DNA from: Gardnerella vaginalis
GTDB lineage: Bacteria > Actinomycetota > Actinomycetes > Actinomycetales > Bifidobacteriaceae
Direction: 5' to 3'
Assembly: GCA_946997215.1 (NCBI GenBank)
Contig: CAMPUL010000003.1
Coordinates: 1 to 64,000, forward strand
DNA: 64,000 bases
Shown here: in pieces, positions 28,436 through 37,397 of the stretch
Layout: the number at the start of each line of letters is the position of its first letter
How positions within the stretch are numbered: the stretch's first letter is position 1
The notes under the pieces: generated by a model
What the model saw: only the letters and a program-made list of their open reading frames with translations
The model's database searches: none
What the model was told of the DNA's origin: nothing
Program-made: the position numbers and the translations under genes

Positions 28436-28551
28436 ACGTTTATTCTAGCATTAGCTAAATTCAACACTACCAATGCATGTGCAAATATACTTATACTGTA
28501 CATCTCTATATAATTGTTTTAGCTAAGCACAACAAATGCAAAGGAGCAAAA

Positions 28552-28971
28552 ATGTCTAGAAGAATATGGGTCGAACGTTTAGAAGACGGCTCTTGGATTG
28601 CAAAAAGCGAAGACGGAGCAACACTAAAATTTGGCAAAGGTGAAGGGCAATTTTCTCCCGTAGAACTAATGCAAATAGCTCTAGCTGGTTGCACAGCTTT
28701 AAGCAGCCAATACGCTGTTGAGCATGCGATTGGAGAAGGAAAAGGCGCGCGCGTAGTTGTAAATGGCACTTACGACCTAGAAGAAGGAACTTACTTAAGA
28801 TTCCAAGAAGACTTAACAGTAGACGCTACAAGCGCAAAGCCTGCACTAACTAACGAAGATGCACAAGCACTAAAAGAACGCATGGAAAAGCATATTAGCA
28901 AGGGTTGCACAGTTAAGCACACGCTTGAGCGCGGAGCTGCTGTACAAGTTAGCGTAAATATTCGGCATTAA
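28552..28971 (+). CDS. OsmC family peroxidase-like protein
   Basis: A 139-residue OsmC/Ohr-superfamily protein that would reduce organic hydroperoxides through a Cys pair. The peroxidatic Cys is in LAGCTALSS (about 46) and the second in SKGCTVKHTLERG (about 119). I take ATG 28552, preceded by AAAGGAGC; an open frame runs 25 codons further upstream but has no ribosome site. It stands alone between the divergent thyA and the glycosyltransferase. Confidence 0.88.
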   Translation: MSRRIWVERLEDGSWIAKSEDGATLKFGKGEGQFSPVELMQIALAGCTALSSQYAVEHAIGEGKGARVVVNGTYDLEEGTYLRFQEDLTVDATSAKPALTNEDAQALKERMEKHISKGCTVKHTLERGAAVQVSVNIRH

Positions 28972-29135
28972 CGGGAAGATTTGCGACAGCACTTTTAGCA
29001 CGCGGAAAATGGCCACTAGCCGATGATTCAAAAAACGCCACTAAAGTGGCAAAAAATAACGATTTGTGGCACAATGCTAAACACAATGCTAAACTTTTAA
29101 CGTTGTTAGAGCTATTTATGTAATCGGAGGAAACT

Positions 29136-30374
29136 TTGAAAATCGCGATTTTTACAGAAACGTATCCACCATACATAAACGGCGTAGCAACACAATCCTA
29201 CATGCTTAAAAAAATGTACGAAGAACTTGGGCACGAAGTTCTTGTTGTTACAGTTGGCTCCGAAAAACAGCGTAAAACCAAGCTTGTAGACGGCGTTGTT
29301 TACGTTCCAGGCATTCTTTTGAAAAAGCTTTATAAGTATAGAGTTGCTATTCCAATTGGAAACATGCGCAAAAAATTCCCTATTAACTTTAAGCCAGATA
29401 TTATTCATATTCAAAATGAGTTTGGCATTGGAGAAATCGGCCTAGAAGTGGCCAAAAAAGAGCATATTCCAGTTGTGTACACGCTACATACCGAATACGA
29501 TAAATTCCTGTTTTACATTGGTCTAAAGCATTTTACTGAGTTTTCGAGAAATATATCGGCAAAATATTTTACGCGATTTTCTAAGAACGCAACAATTATT
29601 ACGAGCATGTCTGCTAAGGCTCAAGCTTATATTGACAGACAAAAAGTTGATAAAAAGGTTGTTGTTCTTAGCAATGCCGTTGAATACAAAAAGTTTTTAC
29701 CAACACCAGAGCGAATTGCTTTTAGAGAAGAATTCCGTAAAAAATACGGTATTGCTGATTCCACAAAGCTTTTTGTGTTTGTTGGAAGAATTGGCGCCGA
29801 AAAGAACATTAGCGAGTTGATTGACAACTTTATGTATTGCGATTTTCCGCGCGATTTAGCTCGACTTGTTGTTATTGGCGGAGGCCCTGATTTAGAAGAC
29901 TTACGCAATAAGGTAGCAAGCAAAGGATTTGAAGATAGAATCTACCTTCTAGGACCTATTGAGCACACGCAAATTCCTAAATATTTGCACGCAATGGACT
30001 ACTACACTACCGCTTCCCTATCGGAGATGCACTCGCTTTCTATGCTGGAAGCAATGGCCTCTGGATTGTTTGCGCTTGTTAAGCACGATGCTCCTAATGA
30101 AAATCAAATTATTAGTGGCAAAAATGGATACCAATGGGATTCTAAAGAAGACTTTAAGCAAGTGTTTAGCCGCGTTCTTAATATGAGCAAAGAAGAGCAA
30201 GAGCAGTTAAAAGCAAATGTTCTTGAATATTCAAAGAATAATGACTTTAAAAAGCAAGCTCAAGAATTAATTAAGATTTATGAGCGCGCAATTAGCATTA
30301 ACAACCAAGAACTAGCTCAAAAACGCGCTAAGCGTGAAGCAAGACGCGCACGATTTTTGCTTAAAAGAAAGTAA
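29136..30374 (+). CDS. GT4 family glycosyltransferase (diacylglycerol-type)
   Basis: A 412-residue retaining GT-B glycosyltransferase of family 4. N-terminal IFTETYPPYINGVATQS, FVGRIGAEKNISELI at the start of the nucleotide-sugar domain, and the E-x7-E motif SEMHSLSMLEAMASG (about 297-310). The opening matches enzymes that glycosylate diacylglycerol in Gram-positive membranes, so glycolipid or lipoglycan synthesis is the likeliest role. Start is TTG behind TCGGAGG. The C-terminus is strongly basic (RAKREARRARFLLKRK), typical of membrane association. Confidence 0.88.
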   Translation: MKIAIFTETYPPYINGVATQSYMLKKMYEELGHEVLVVTVGSEKQRKTKLVDGVVYVPGILLKKLYKYRVAIPIGNMRKKFPINFKPDIIHIQNEFGIGEIGLEVAKKEHIPVVYTLHTEYDKFLFYIGLKHFTEFSRNISAKYFTRFSKNATIITSMSAKAQAYIDRQKVDKKVVVLSNAVEYKKFLPTPERIAFREEFRKKYGIADSTKLFVFVGRIGAEKNISELIDNFMYCDFPRDLARLVVIGGGPDLEDLRNKVASKGFEDRIYLLGPIEHTQIPKYLHAMDYYTTASLSEMHSLSMLEAMASGLFALVKHDAPNENQIISGKNGYQWDSKEDFKQVFSRVLNMSKEEQEQLKANVLEYSKNNDFKKQAQELIKIYERAISINNQELAQKRAKREARRARFLLKRK

Positions 30375-30396
30375 AATCAAGAACAAATAAAATCAA
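30372..30396. repeat. Direct repeat containing the glycosyltransferase stop codon
   Basis: TAAAATCAA at 30372-30380 (its TAA is the stop codon) and again at 30388-30396, period 16. Confidence 0.65.
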
Positions 30397-30442
30397 ACTT
30401 AAACAATAAAAAGCGCATATTATAAATGCTATGCTTTGAAAC

Positions 30443-30487
30443 AAAATAGCGTCCAAAACACCATCTTAGTGCTCTGGACGCTATTTT
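30443..30487. terminator. Bidirectional terminator between the GT4 and USP genes
   Basis: AAAATAGCGTCCA (30443-30455) pairs perfectly with TGGACGCTATTTT (30475-30487), 13 pairs, and serves convergent transcripts from both sides. Confidence 0.92.
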
Positions 30488-30500
30488 CTACTTCAATCTA

Positions 30501-31544
30501 CTAGTGAAGCGGATCAATTGTTTGCTCAATTTGCTTAGCTTCTTCAACACCAGCCTTTGGAACATCAACTTTATGAACGCCACTTATAGAATCAATAGCA
30601 CTAGTATCGTTACTTACCTTAGCCTGCTGAGCCACTTGTGCAGCGCTCAGCTCCACGTACTTGCGAGGAACAACATACACTGGTCTAGACGAATGCTGAA
30701 GCAAACCTTGACTAATCGAACCAAGAAGCAAACCAGTAAATCCACCCCTGCCTCTAGAGCCAACAACAACCAAATCGTTGTTTAAGCTAGCTTGAGTCAA
30801 AGCATTTACAGCAGAGCCAGGAACTACAGAACGATGAATCTTTAAGTTTGGCAAGCGTTGCAAAATTGGCTTTACACGCTCGTCAAGATCTTCCATATAA
30901 GATCCCATAACTGCAGTATCTCCCTCGGCTCCTTGAACGCTAGGAACAGCAGAAATCACATCTAATTGAGCATTCCAACTATCTGCCAAATCTGCAGCAA
31001 TCTCAAGCGCTTTTAATCCCCACTTAGATTCGTCGGAGCCAACAGCAATCTTAGAAATCTTATTGTTCAAGTGGATCCGTTGACCATCATCATCCGTATA
31101 TGGAACAACAACAATTGGGCAATAAGCGTATGCAGGCAGCGAAGAACTTGTTGTGCCAAGTAAACGCTCTGCTAATCCACCTTTACCACGGTTTCCAATA
31201 ACAATAAGTTGATAGTTTCTAGAAAGCTCCACAAACACAGAAGATGGGTCGCCAGTAACAATCAAAGTTGTTGCATCCACACCCTGCTCTAAAGCTACAG
31301 CTTTAGCTTTAGAAAGAATCTCTTGAGCGTCTTGATGAGCAACATTATCGTCTCCGATGGCAGTATAAGTTGCGTCAAAAGACACAGCAGCATAACTTGG
31401 CAAAGAGTATGCACAAACAATTTGAAGTTGCAATCCAGCATGCTTAGCGTAGTTTGACGCCCACCAAACAGCCTTATAGCTTGCATGAGAACCATCAACG
31501 CCTACAAGAACAGCTTTTTCTTGTGTAATAACATTCTGTGTCAT
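30501..31544 (-). CDS. Universal stress protein with two USP domains
   Basis: A 347-residue tandem USP-A protein. Domain 1 (about 10-150) ends in GNRGKGGLAERLLGTTSSSL, domain 2 (about 165-300) in GSRGRGGFTGLLLGSISQGL; both contain the G-x2-G-x9-G ATP-binding motif. Nucleotide-binding stress protein, cytoplasmic. Starts behind AGGAGGATC. The C-terminal 45 residues are polar and not part of either domain. Single-gene unit. Confidence 0.92.
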   Translation of the reverse strand: MTQNVITQEKAVLVGVDGSHASYKAVWWASNYAKHAGLQLQIVCAYSLPSYAAVSFDATYTAIGDDNVAHQDAQEILSKAKAVALEQGVDATTLIVTGDPSSVFVELSRNYQLIVIGNRGKGGLAERLLGTTSSSLPAYAYCPIVVVPYTDDDGQRIHLNNKISKIAVGSDESKWGLKALEIAADLADSWNAQLDVISAVPSVQGAEGDTAVMGSYMEDLDERVKPILQRLPNLKIHRSVVPGSAVNALTQASLNNDLVVVGSRGRGGFTGLLLGSISQGLLQHSSRPVYVVPRKYVELSAAQVAQQAKVSNDTSAIDSISGVHKVDVPKAGVEEAKQIEQTIDPLH

Positions 31545-31690
31545 CTAGATCCTCCTAGTATTGCGCGAATTTTGCAATCTTTGCTTAAATACTACAATAG
31601 CCGTTTAATTGTTTTGAGTCTATCGCGACACAGAAGATTTGCTATTTATGACTTGCCAATTGCCAATTTCTGCTAAAACAACTTGCGACT

Positions 31691-31734
31691 AACGCTAGAA
31701 AACTCTCGCTAGAAAAACTTAACGCTAGAAAACT
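31691..31734. repeat. Three-copy repeat spanning the NlpC/P60 stop codon
   Basis: AACGCTAGAAAACT at 31691-31704 and 31721-31734, identical, with CGCTAGAAAAACT at 31707-31719 between. The copy at 31721 contains the minus-strand stop codon (31725-31727). Confidence 0.85.
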
Positions 31735-32492
31735 CGGCGAATTGAATAAGCAGATGTAAAAACGTAAGGAATAGGGCTATATTTTGTTCCGCCATATTGC
31801 GAATTAATAACCATTCCATTGCCTACGTAAATCGCAGCGTGAGTGCCATTTGCAATAATATCTCCTGGAGCTGCTTGAGCAAGACTTGGAACAGCTGTGC
31901 CAACTGTTGCTTGCGCTCCAGAAGTTCTAGGCAAAGAAACACCCATATTTGCAAAAACGTATTGTACAAAGCCAGAGCAATCCCAGCCAGCAGGAGTTGT
32001 TCCACCAGAACGATACGGCACTTTGTTTAAGAATTGGGCAGCAAAATTAAGCATTGCCGATGTAGAAGAACCATCTGGAGGAGCAACAAAATAGCTTTGC
32101 GATGTTCCTCTAACACCAGAACGACTTGCAGCAGAATCGTAATCGCCATCATTATTGCGAGCAGCATTACGCGCATTTTCTGCAGCCGCTTGAGCCGCAG
32201 CCTGAGCCGCCAATTCTGCAGCACTTTTAGTTTGTGGAACATTCAAAGACTCAATACCGCCCCAGCGCGAATTAGAATCAACACTTGTAGAAGTAGATTC
32301 TGTTAATAAATCGCGCTTAACAGATGTTACTTTAGGGAACGAACGCGTAGAAGTAATTGCAGACTCTTCTGCATAAGCACAAGCAAAAGGAACCATAGTA
32401 GCAAGAAGAGTTGTGCACACAGCTCCCGCAACTACAGAAGAAAAAATCTTATTTTGTTTAATCTTTTGTTCAAACTTTTGCTCAACCATCAT
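31725..32492 (-). CDS. Secreted NlpC/P60 peptidoglycan endopeptidase
   Basis: A cell-wall hydrolase of about 255 residues that would cut peptide stems. A signal peptide (basic start, hydrophobic VVAGAVCTTLLATMVPFACAYA) is followed by an Ala-rich linker (about 90-120) and a C-terminal NlpC/P60 domain with the catalytic Cys in WDCSGFVQYVF and the His in GTHAAIYVGNG. I take ATG 32492; no ribosome site is clear, and the next ATG, one codon later, is equally possible. Its neighbour upstream is another secreted hydrolase (CHAP) on the same strand, 100 bp away. Confidence 0.88.
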   Translation of the reverse strand: MMVEQKFEQKIKQNKIFSSVVAGAVCTTLLATMVPFACAYAEESAITSTRSFPKVTSVKRDLLTESTSTSVDSNSRWGGIESLNVPQTKSAAELAAQAAAQAAAENARNAARNNDGDYDSAASRSGVRGTSQSYFVAPPDGSSTSAMLNFAAQFLNKVPYRSGGTTPAGWDCSGFVQYVFANMGVSLPRTSGAQATVGTAVPSLAQAAPGDIIANGTHAAIYVGNGMVINSQYGGTKYSPIPYVFTSAYSIRRVF

Positions 32493-32592
32493 TAGCGATG
32501 TTAACACGTTAACAATACAAAGCGCCTAAAAAACGCATAATAAACCAACAAAAGTTGATAAATCTAATATTATGCAAGTAACTCTTAAAAGA

Positions 32593-33618
32593 TTAGTAGT
32601 GAATAAACTCAAAAGCGGAAGCATCTTTAGCACTAACAGCTCTTGAATAAGTTCTACCATGATATTCAGCGCTAGATTCAGATGTTTCTATAGAACCATC
32701 TTGATTAATCTTTTCTACGATTGCAACGTGGCCATAAGTGCGATTAACGCCAGCCTGACCGCGGCCAAACACCATTATGTCTCCAACGTGACGAGGTGTG
32801 TTATCTACCCAGTAGCCAAGCTTGCGAGCAGTCCAGCCCCACATCCATCCGTCTCCCATATTGGATCCAACAGGAAGTCCAAGCTGATGCCTGCGAACAT
32901 AAACCCACCAAGTGCATTGGCTAAATTCGTAGGCATTTCCTGAATCGCCAGAATCGTGATTTGGATTAAAACCAGATGGAACAATCTTTGCGTCTGAATC
33001 CAAGAAAACAGCAACATTCGGATTATTTGCTGCCGACTTAGACATTTCCGAAACCTTAAAATCGGAATTAGAACCCAAATCCCACTTAGACTTATGAGAA
33101 GACTTAGTAGAAAATGCGCTTAAATCGGATTCAAGGCCAGCAACTGCGCTGCTAAAGTTCAAATATTTATTAGCGCGATTAATGCTTTCTCGCATACTAG
33201 AACGAGATGCTGCTTGAGCAGAAGAATCGTCTACAAAACTCAACTTAGAAGAATAAGATTTAGAAGCCAAAGAATCCATGCTATTAGGCTTGTTCAACGT
33301 CATAGAAGTTAAAGCAGCTCCGACTAACGCAAACAAAGAAGCAGAAACAATCATGCGATTCTTACGTTCTTTAGCAACACGTGCTAAACGAAGCTGGCGA
33401 CGAGATAACGAAACAGCAAATTCTTGATTTACGTTCTCTAAATCTACGTTTTCTAGACTTACAACAGCACCATTATTTGCTAAAACGGCTGCACTATTAT
33501 TGCTAGAAAATGCATGACGATTGCTAGAAGATGCATGAGAACCGCGCACAGAGGTAAAAAGCATAAAAGGCGAATTAAACCGCCCCTTCGCTTTAGCGCC
33601 ATGCTCAGCATGCTTCAT
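32593..33618 (-). CDS. Secreted or membrane-anchored CHAP-domain amidase/endopeptidase
   Basis: A 341-residue protein. A long N-terminal cytoplasmic segment (about 1-90, Ser/Asn-rich, then RRQLRLARVAKERKNR) precedes one hydrophobic segment (about 89-108), so it is either a type II membrane protein or has a long signal. The C-terminal CHAP domain (about 225-341) holds the catalytic Cys in FSQCTWWVYVRR and the His in YGHVAIVEKI. The WMWGWTARKLGYWV stretch is typical of CHAP. It probably works with the adjacent NlpC/P60 enzyme in cell separation. Confidence 0.88.
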   Translation of the reverse strand: MKHAEHGAKAKGRFNSPFMLFTSVRGSHASSSNRHAFSSNNSAAVLANNGAVVSLENVDLENVNQEFAVSLSRRQLRLARVAKERKNRMIVSASLFALVGAALTSMTLNKPNSMDSLASKSYSSKLSFVDDSSAQAASRSSMRESINRANKYLNFSSAVAGLESDLSAFSTKSSHKSKWDLGSNSDFKVSEMSKSAANNPNVAVFLDSDAKIVPSGFNPNHDSGDSGNAYEFSQCTWWVYVRRHQLGLPVGSNMGDGWMWGWTARKLGYWVDNTPRHVGDIMVFGRGQAGVNRTYGHVAIVEKINQDGSIETSESSAEYHGRTYSRAVSAKDASAFEFIHY

Positions 33619-33764
33619 AAAATCGCTCCTAAAATCTTCTAAATCGTATTCGCAAATTTACACTTACAAATCTAAAGGATACAATGTGGTACGGATACGA
33701 AACACAATACGCAATGTATTACGCAATGTAATTCTTAAAATTGATATTGAACACGCAAAGATGT

Positions 33765-34031
33765 ATGGTTAATCATATGAAGCTAGCACCGATTATTAAT
33801 CCAGACGCGCGCAAAGAAGCGCCTAAGCCATTGCGAGTAGACTTGTGCAAAGCGTTTATGGCTGGAACGATTATTTGGCTAATAGCATCATTAATCACAG
33901 TTGTTCTTGCTATTTTACACTTTTTATTGTGGTTCTTTGCTGTAATTTGCCTTAGCGGATTCGTAATTGGAATTTTGCTTTTAATCTGGGAACACTTTGA
34001 TCGCTGGGATTATAGAAGATTAGGAAAATAA
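33765..34031 (+). CDS. DUF2530 small membrane protein
   Basis: An 88-residue protein with two hydrophobic segments (about 27-75) and a charged C-terminus HFDRWDYRRLGK, matching the actinobacterial DUF2530 family. Start is uncertain: ATG 33765 or 33777, neither with a strong ribosome site. Function unknown. It is convergent with the histidine kinase, and its 3' flank is the 12-bp repeat array. Confidence 0.65.
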   Translation: MVNHMKLAPIINPDARKEAPKPLRVDLCKAFMAGTIIWLIASLITVVLAILHFLLWFFAVICLSGFVIGILLLIWEHFDRWDYRRLGK

Positions 34032-34043
34032 GTTACTAATCAA

Positions 34044-34103
34044 GCTTTGCATAAGACTTTGCATAAGACTTTGCGCACTACTTTGCGCACTACTTTGCAA
34101 GCG
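34044..34103. repeat. 12-bp tandem repeat, five units, spanning the kinase stop codon
   Basis: Units at 34044, 34056, 34068, 34080 and 34092 follow (A/G)CTTTGC plus AWAAG or GCACT-type ends. Units two/one and three/four are near-identical pairs. The kinase stop codon (34090-34092) lies at the boundary of units four and five. Confidence 0.85.
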
Positions 34104-35538
34104 GAATCGCAAAATTAACAGTAGTTCCCTGCCCAGGCCTACTCCACAATGTTATGCTACCGTGATGTGTAAGAGCCACGTGCTTAGCAATAGCAAGACC
34201 TAATCCAACACCGTCTTTACTAAAGTCATTTTGATTACTCGATCTATAAAAACGTTCAAAAATACGCGGCTGATCTTTTAGTGGGATTCCAATTCCAGAA
34301 TCAACAACGCGAATCACAGCAAATCGATTATCTTCTGACTTTAAAGCGCAAAGCGCAACAACACTATTTTTCTTAGAATAGATAATAGCGTTTTCAACAA
34401 GTTTTCTAATCGCACTGCTTATTTGACTAGAATCCGCTAAAACGTTAAGTGAAGAATCTGCTTTAATAATTACGCGAACATTTTGACTAGACGAAAGAGC
34501 AAAGACAAGATTTTTAACATCTTCCAACACTTTCAAAACGTTTACAACACTAGCTTTTGAAGCATCAATAGGACTTTGAGCTCGCATAAGAAGAAGCAAA
34601 TCTTCTAACATATGTTCCAAGTGTTTAGACGATTTTTGAGCAGACGCAGCAATATCTTTAATACGACTTGCATTAACATCTTTGCTTTGCAAAACATTAG
34701 TAAGGCTGGAAATCATGCGTGTTGAGCTAATAAGTTGATTAGAAACATTGCTTATAAAATCGTTTCGCGTTTGCTCAAAAAGATGCTCAGCACTGGAATC
34801 GTTTATAATAACAACGACTTTGCCTGTTCCAACACTTCCAACTGTAATATTAAGCCAATTAGGTCTAGAAATTGTAGAAGGATTAGACGCGGAATCGCTA
34901 GATTGTGTTAATGAAGAATCGAAAGCAGCCGAAGATTGCAAATACGAAGTTTTATCTACATTATCTACATTATCTACATTATCTACATAAAAATCGTTAT
35001 CTTCACTAATCGTTACATACTGTTTAGGAGTAAAAGTCACTAAATCAAAGCTTTCATAGCCTCCAGAAGATCGCACGTTATTTACAGATTGCAAAACGCG
35101 CGGCTGAACAATCGAATCGTCTAAAACAACACCAAGAGTGTAGCTTTGCGAACTCGCGCGCAAAACTTCGTTATTTTTATCAACAACAATCGTAGCTCCT
35201 GGAAGCATAGCTAAAACAGCGCAAGCATCGTAGCTAATGTCTTCGGAACTATCGTCTACATCAAAGTCGGAATCAGAATCGGAATCAGAATCGCCCAAAA
35301 CTTTTTGCATTTTCTTAAAATTACGATGAAAAATTATGCGAAAAATGCGCTTAAAACCACGTCTAAAAGTCATAGAAATACGACTAAAAGTAGAATCAAA
35401 AAACGGAACAAAAACATTGCGAAATGCTGATAGAACAAAGTCAAAAGCAAACATAACCACAACAATTGCAACGCAAAGTGCAATCAAAGCAAAAACAACA
35501 AACACCATTAAAGGCGAATATGGCGAATCTTGAAGCAT
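34090..35538 (-). CDS. SenX3-like histidine kinase lacking the phosphoacceptor His
   Basis: A 482-residue sensor kinase. One N-terminal membrane segment (about 10-38) precedes a PAS-like region and an acidic Asp/Ser repeat (about 83-95). The HisKA segment reads RNDFISNVSNQLISS where kinases have NVSHEL(R/K)TP: the His is Asn267 (codon AAT) and Glu is Gln268. The ATPase domain looks intact: N-box LVENAIIYSK, D-box VVDSGIGIP, RIFERFYR and G-box GVGLGLAIA. It lies next to divergent phoU and near gpmA, the usual senX3 context, but no response-regulator gene follows. It may be a phosphatase-only or scaffold pseudokinase. A four-fold 9-bp repeat at 34952-34987 encodes an NVD repeat. Confidence 0.88.
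   Translation of the reverse strand: MLQDSPYSPLMVFVVFALIALCVAIVVVMFAFDFVLSAFRNVFVPFFDSTFSRISMTFRRGFKRIFRIIFHRNFKKMQKVLGDSDSDSDSDFDVDDSSEDISYDACAVLAMLPGATIVVDKNNEVLRASSQSYTLGVVLDDSIVQPRVLQSVNNVRSSGGYESFDLVTFTPKQYVTISEDNDFYVDNVDNVDNVDKTSYLQSSAAFDSSLTQSSDSASNPSTISRPNWLNITVGSVGTGKVVVIINDSSAEHLFEQTRNDFISNVSNQLISSTRMISSLTNVLQSKDVNASRIKDIAASAQKSSKHLEHMLEDLLLLMRAQSPIDASKASVVNVLKVLEDVKNLVFALSSSQNVRVIIKADSSLNVLADSSQISSAIRKLVENAIIYSKKNSVVALCALKSEDNRFAVIRVVDSGIGIPLKDQPRIFERFYRSSNQNDFSKDGVGLGLAIAKHVALTHHGSITLWSRPGQGTTVNFAIPLAK
34952..34987. repeat. In-frame 9-bp tandem repeat in the kinase gene
   Basis: Four perfect copies of TTATCTACA encoding a Val-Asp-Asn repeat in the linker before the kinase core. 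Changes in copy number would keep the frame. Confidence 0.9.
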
Positions 35539-35683
35539 ACTCTTAAAGAATACTCTAACGCGCTCACATTTAAGCGACTAATACGTTTAACGCACGTGCG
35601 CACAGTAGTCTATACTTGATTAGGGCAATCTAAACAAACGCGAATATGCTCCAAACGCAATTGAACGCAAGAAAGGACGCACC

Positions 35684-36364
35684 ATGCGAGTGATTTTCAA
35701 CGAAGAGATGAAAGCAGTTGCATCAAACATTGAACGCATGGCAGAGCTTGTTGCAAAAGCCATGAACGATGCTGGAAACGCTCTAGTAAACGCGGACTTA
35801 GAATCCGCGCAAACAGTTATAGATAACGATGCAAAGCTAGACGCACTAGAAGCAAACGTTATAGATCAGTGCTTAATATTACTTGCACGTCAAAATCCAG
35901 TTGCAACGGATTTGCGAGAAGTAGTTGCAACTATGAGGCTTGCTGCAACTTTTGAGCGCATGGGAGATTTAACAAGTCACGTTGCACAAATCGCAAGAAG
36001 AAATTGGCCTGATTGTGCAATACCAAGTCAAGCAAAAGAAACTGTTGAAAAAATGGTTGACTTTTTGCGCGCTCTTTCTACGCAACTAACAGACATGCTT
36101 TCAAATAGAGACGTTAATGTAGCAGATGCAATTATTCATGGCGACGATGTAATGGATAAGTTGCACGAACACATTTTTGCGCTTGTAGAAAGTGAAGACT
36201 GGAACGGCACTAGAAAACAGTTGATTGACTTAGTGCTTCTAAGCAGATTCATGGAGCGAATCGGCGACCACAGCGTTGCTGCTGCAAGACAAGTTGTATT
36301 TATTGTTTCGGGATTTGACCCAACTAAGAAGCCAGAACCCGATAAAGACACAGTTGTTGCATAA
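35684..36364 (+). CDS. phoU: Phosphate signalling protein PhoU
   Basis: A 226-residue PhoU with two three-helix repeats, each with its metal-binding motif: ATFERMGDLTSHVAQIA (about 87-103) and SRFMERIGDHSVAAARQVVF (about 186-205). In other bacteria it links the Pst transporter to the phosphate sensor kinase and represses the Pho response when phosphate is plentiful. It is divergent from the kinase gene (145-bp spacer) and convergent with gpmA. No pst genes are in the window. Confidence 0.93.
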   Translation: MRVIFNEEMKAVASNIERMAELVAKAMNDAGNALVNADLESAQTVIDNDAKLDALEANVIDQCLILLARQNPVATDLREVVATMRLAATFERMGDLTSHVAQIARRNWPDCAIPSQAKETVEKMVDFLRALSTQLTDMLSNRDVNVADAIIHGDDVMDKLHEHIFALVESEDWNGTRKQLIDLVLLSRFMERIGDHSVAAARQVVFIVSGFDPTKKPEPDKDTVVA

Positions 36365-36410
36365 AATACGATTTTGAATAAAAACTTAAAACAAAAATAA
36401 CTTGTAAAAC

Positions 36411-36448
36411 AAAAGTAGGCTTGCAATTAATTTTGCAAACCTACTTTT
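36411..36448. terminator. Bidirectional terminator between phoU and gpmA
   Basis: AAAAGTAGG (36411-36419) pairs with CCTACTTTT (36440-36448), continued by TTGCAA/TTGCAA inside the stem. It separates convergent phoU and gpmA. Confidence 0.88.
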
Positions 36449-36494
36449 TATTTAAGTTAATTAAGATAATTAAGCTAACTTAAGCTAGTCAAAC

Positions 36495-37235
36495 TCACTT
36501 CTGACCCTGAGCAGCCACGGCAGCAGCACCAGCAGCAGCAGCTTCTGGATCCAAATACTCACCGCGAGGCTTGATTGGCTTAAAGTTTTCGTCCAACTCG
36601 TAAAGAAGAGGAATAGCTGTTGGAATATTCACCTTGGAAATCTCTTCTTCGCTCAAGTTGTCGAGCATCTTAACGATTGCGCGCAAGCTGTTGCCGTGAG
36701 CTGCAATCATTACAGTCTTGCCAGACTTAAGCTCTGGAATAATATCCGACTCCCAATAAGGAGTTACGCGGGTCACAACGTTTGCCAAAGCTTCAGTTTC
36801 TGGAACTGGATCGCCTGCGTAACGAGGATCGTTAGTCTGAGAATACTCATCGTTTGGATCAATCTCAGGAGGTGGAGTTGCGTAAGAACGACGCCAAATC
36901 ATGAACTTCTCATCGCCATATTCCTGACGAATCTCAGACTTGTTCTTACCTTGCAAAGCACCGTAGTGACGCTCGTTCAAACGCCAGCTGCGACGAACTG
37001 GAATCCACAAGCGGTCGGCTGCATCAAGCGCGTAATTCGCGGTGTTGATAGCACGACGAAGCAAAGAAGTGAACACGATGTCTGGAAGAACGTTCTTCTC
37101 TTTAAGAAGCTCGCCACCATGCTTAGCTTCCTCAACACCCTGCTCAGTCAGCGGTACATCAACCCAACCAGTGAACTGATTGGTCTTATTCCATGCGCTC
37201 TGACCATGTCGGAGCAATACTAATTTATATGTCAT
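36495..37235 (-). CDS. gpmA: 2,3-bisphosphoglycerate-dependent phosphoglycerate mutase
   Basis: Interconverts 3- and 2-phosphoglycerate in glycolysis. 246 residues with the phosphohistidine motif [10 protein letters not shown] (about 7-16), [23 protein letters not shown] and the second catalytic His in [12 protein letters not shown] (about 180). The Ala/Gly-rich tail (about 230-246) is extra. In actinobacteria gpmA commonly lies next to senX3-regX3; here phoU and the kinase are adjacent but regX3 is missing. Confidence 0.96.
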   Translation of the reverse strand: MTYKLVLLRHGQSAWNKTNQFTGWVDVPLTEQGVEEAKHGGELLKEKNVLPDIVFTSLLRRAINTANYALDAADRLWIPVRRSWRLNERHYGALQGKNKSEIRQEYGDEKFMIWRRSYATPPPEIDPNDEYSQTNDPRYAGDPVPETEALANVVTRVTPYWESDIIPELKSGKTVMIAAHGNSLRAIVKMLDNLSEEEISKVNIPTAIPLLYELDENFKPIKPRGEYLDPEAAAAGAAAVAAQGQK

Positions 37236-37301
37236 AGTTACCTAGTCTATTCGTTTCGTACGACTACTTACAAAAAGTAAACAAACACAAAAAATTTAAT
37301 C

Positions 37302-37342
37302 AAAAAGTCGCCGAACACTAAAAACAGCATTCAACGACTTTT
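37302..37342 (-). terminator. Terminator of lysS
   Basis: On the minus strand AAAAGTCGTTGAA (37330-37342) pairs with TTCGGCGACTTTT (37303-37315), 13 pairs with two G-U, followed by TTG. Confidence 0.75.
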
Positions 37343-37370
37343 AAGATTAATTCAACTGATTATAACTGAT

Positions 37371-37397
37371 ACAACTAGCGATAATCACAACTAGCGA
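37371..37397. repeat. Direct repeat spanning the lysS stop codon
   Basis: ACAACTAGCGA at 37371-37381 and 37387-37397, period 16. The second copy holds the lysS TAG (37391-37393). Confidence 0.8.

Noticed and set aside
34044..34103. CRISPR-like array
   Set aside because: Units are 12 bp with no spacers and no cas genes are present; it is a simple tandem repeat.
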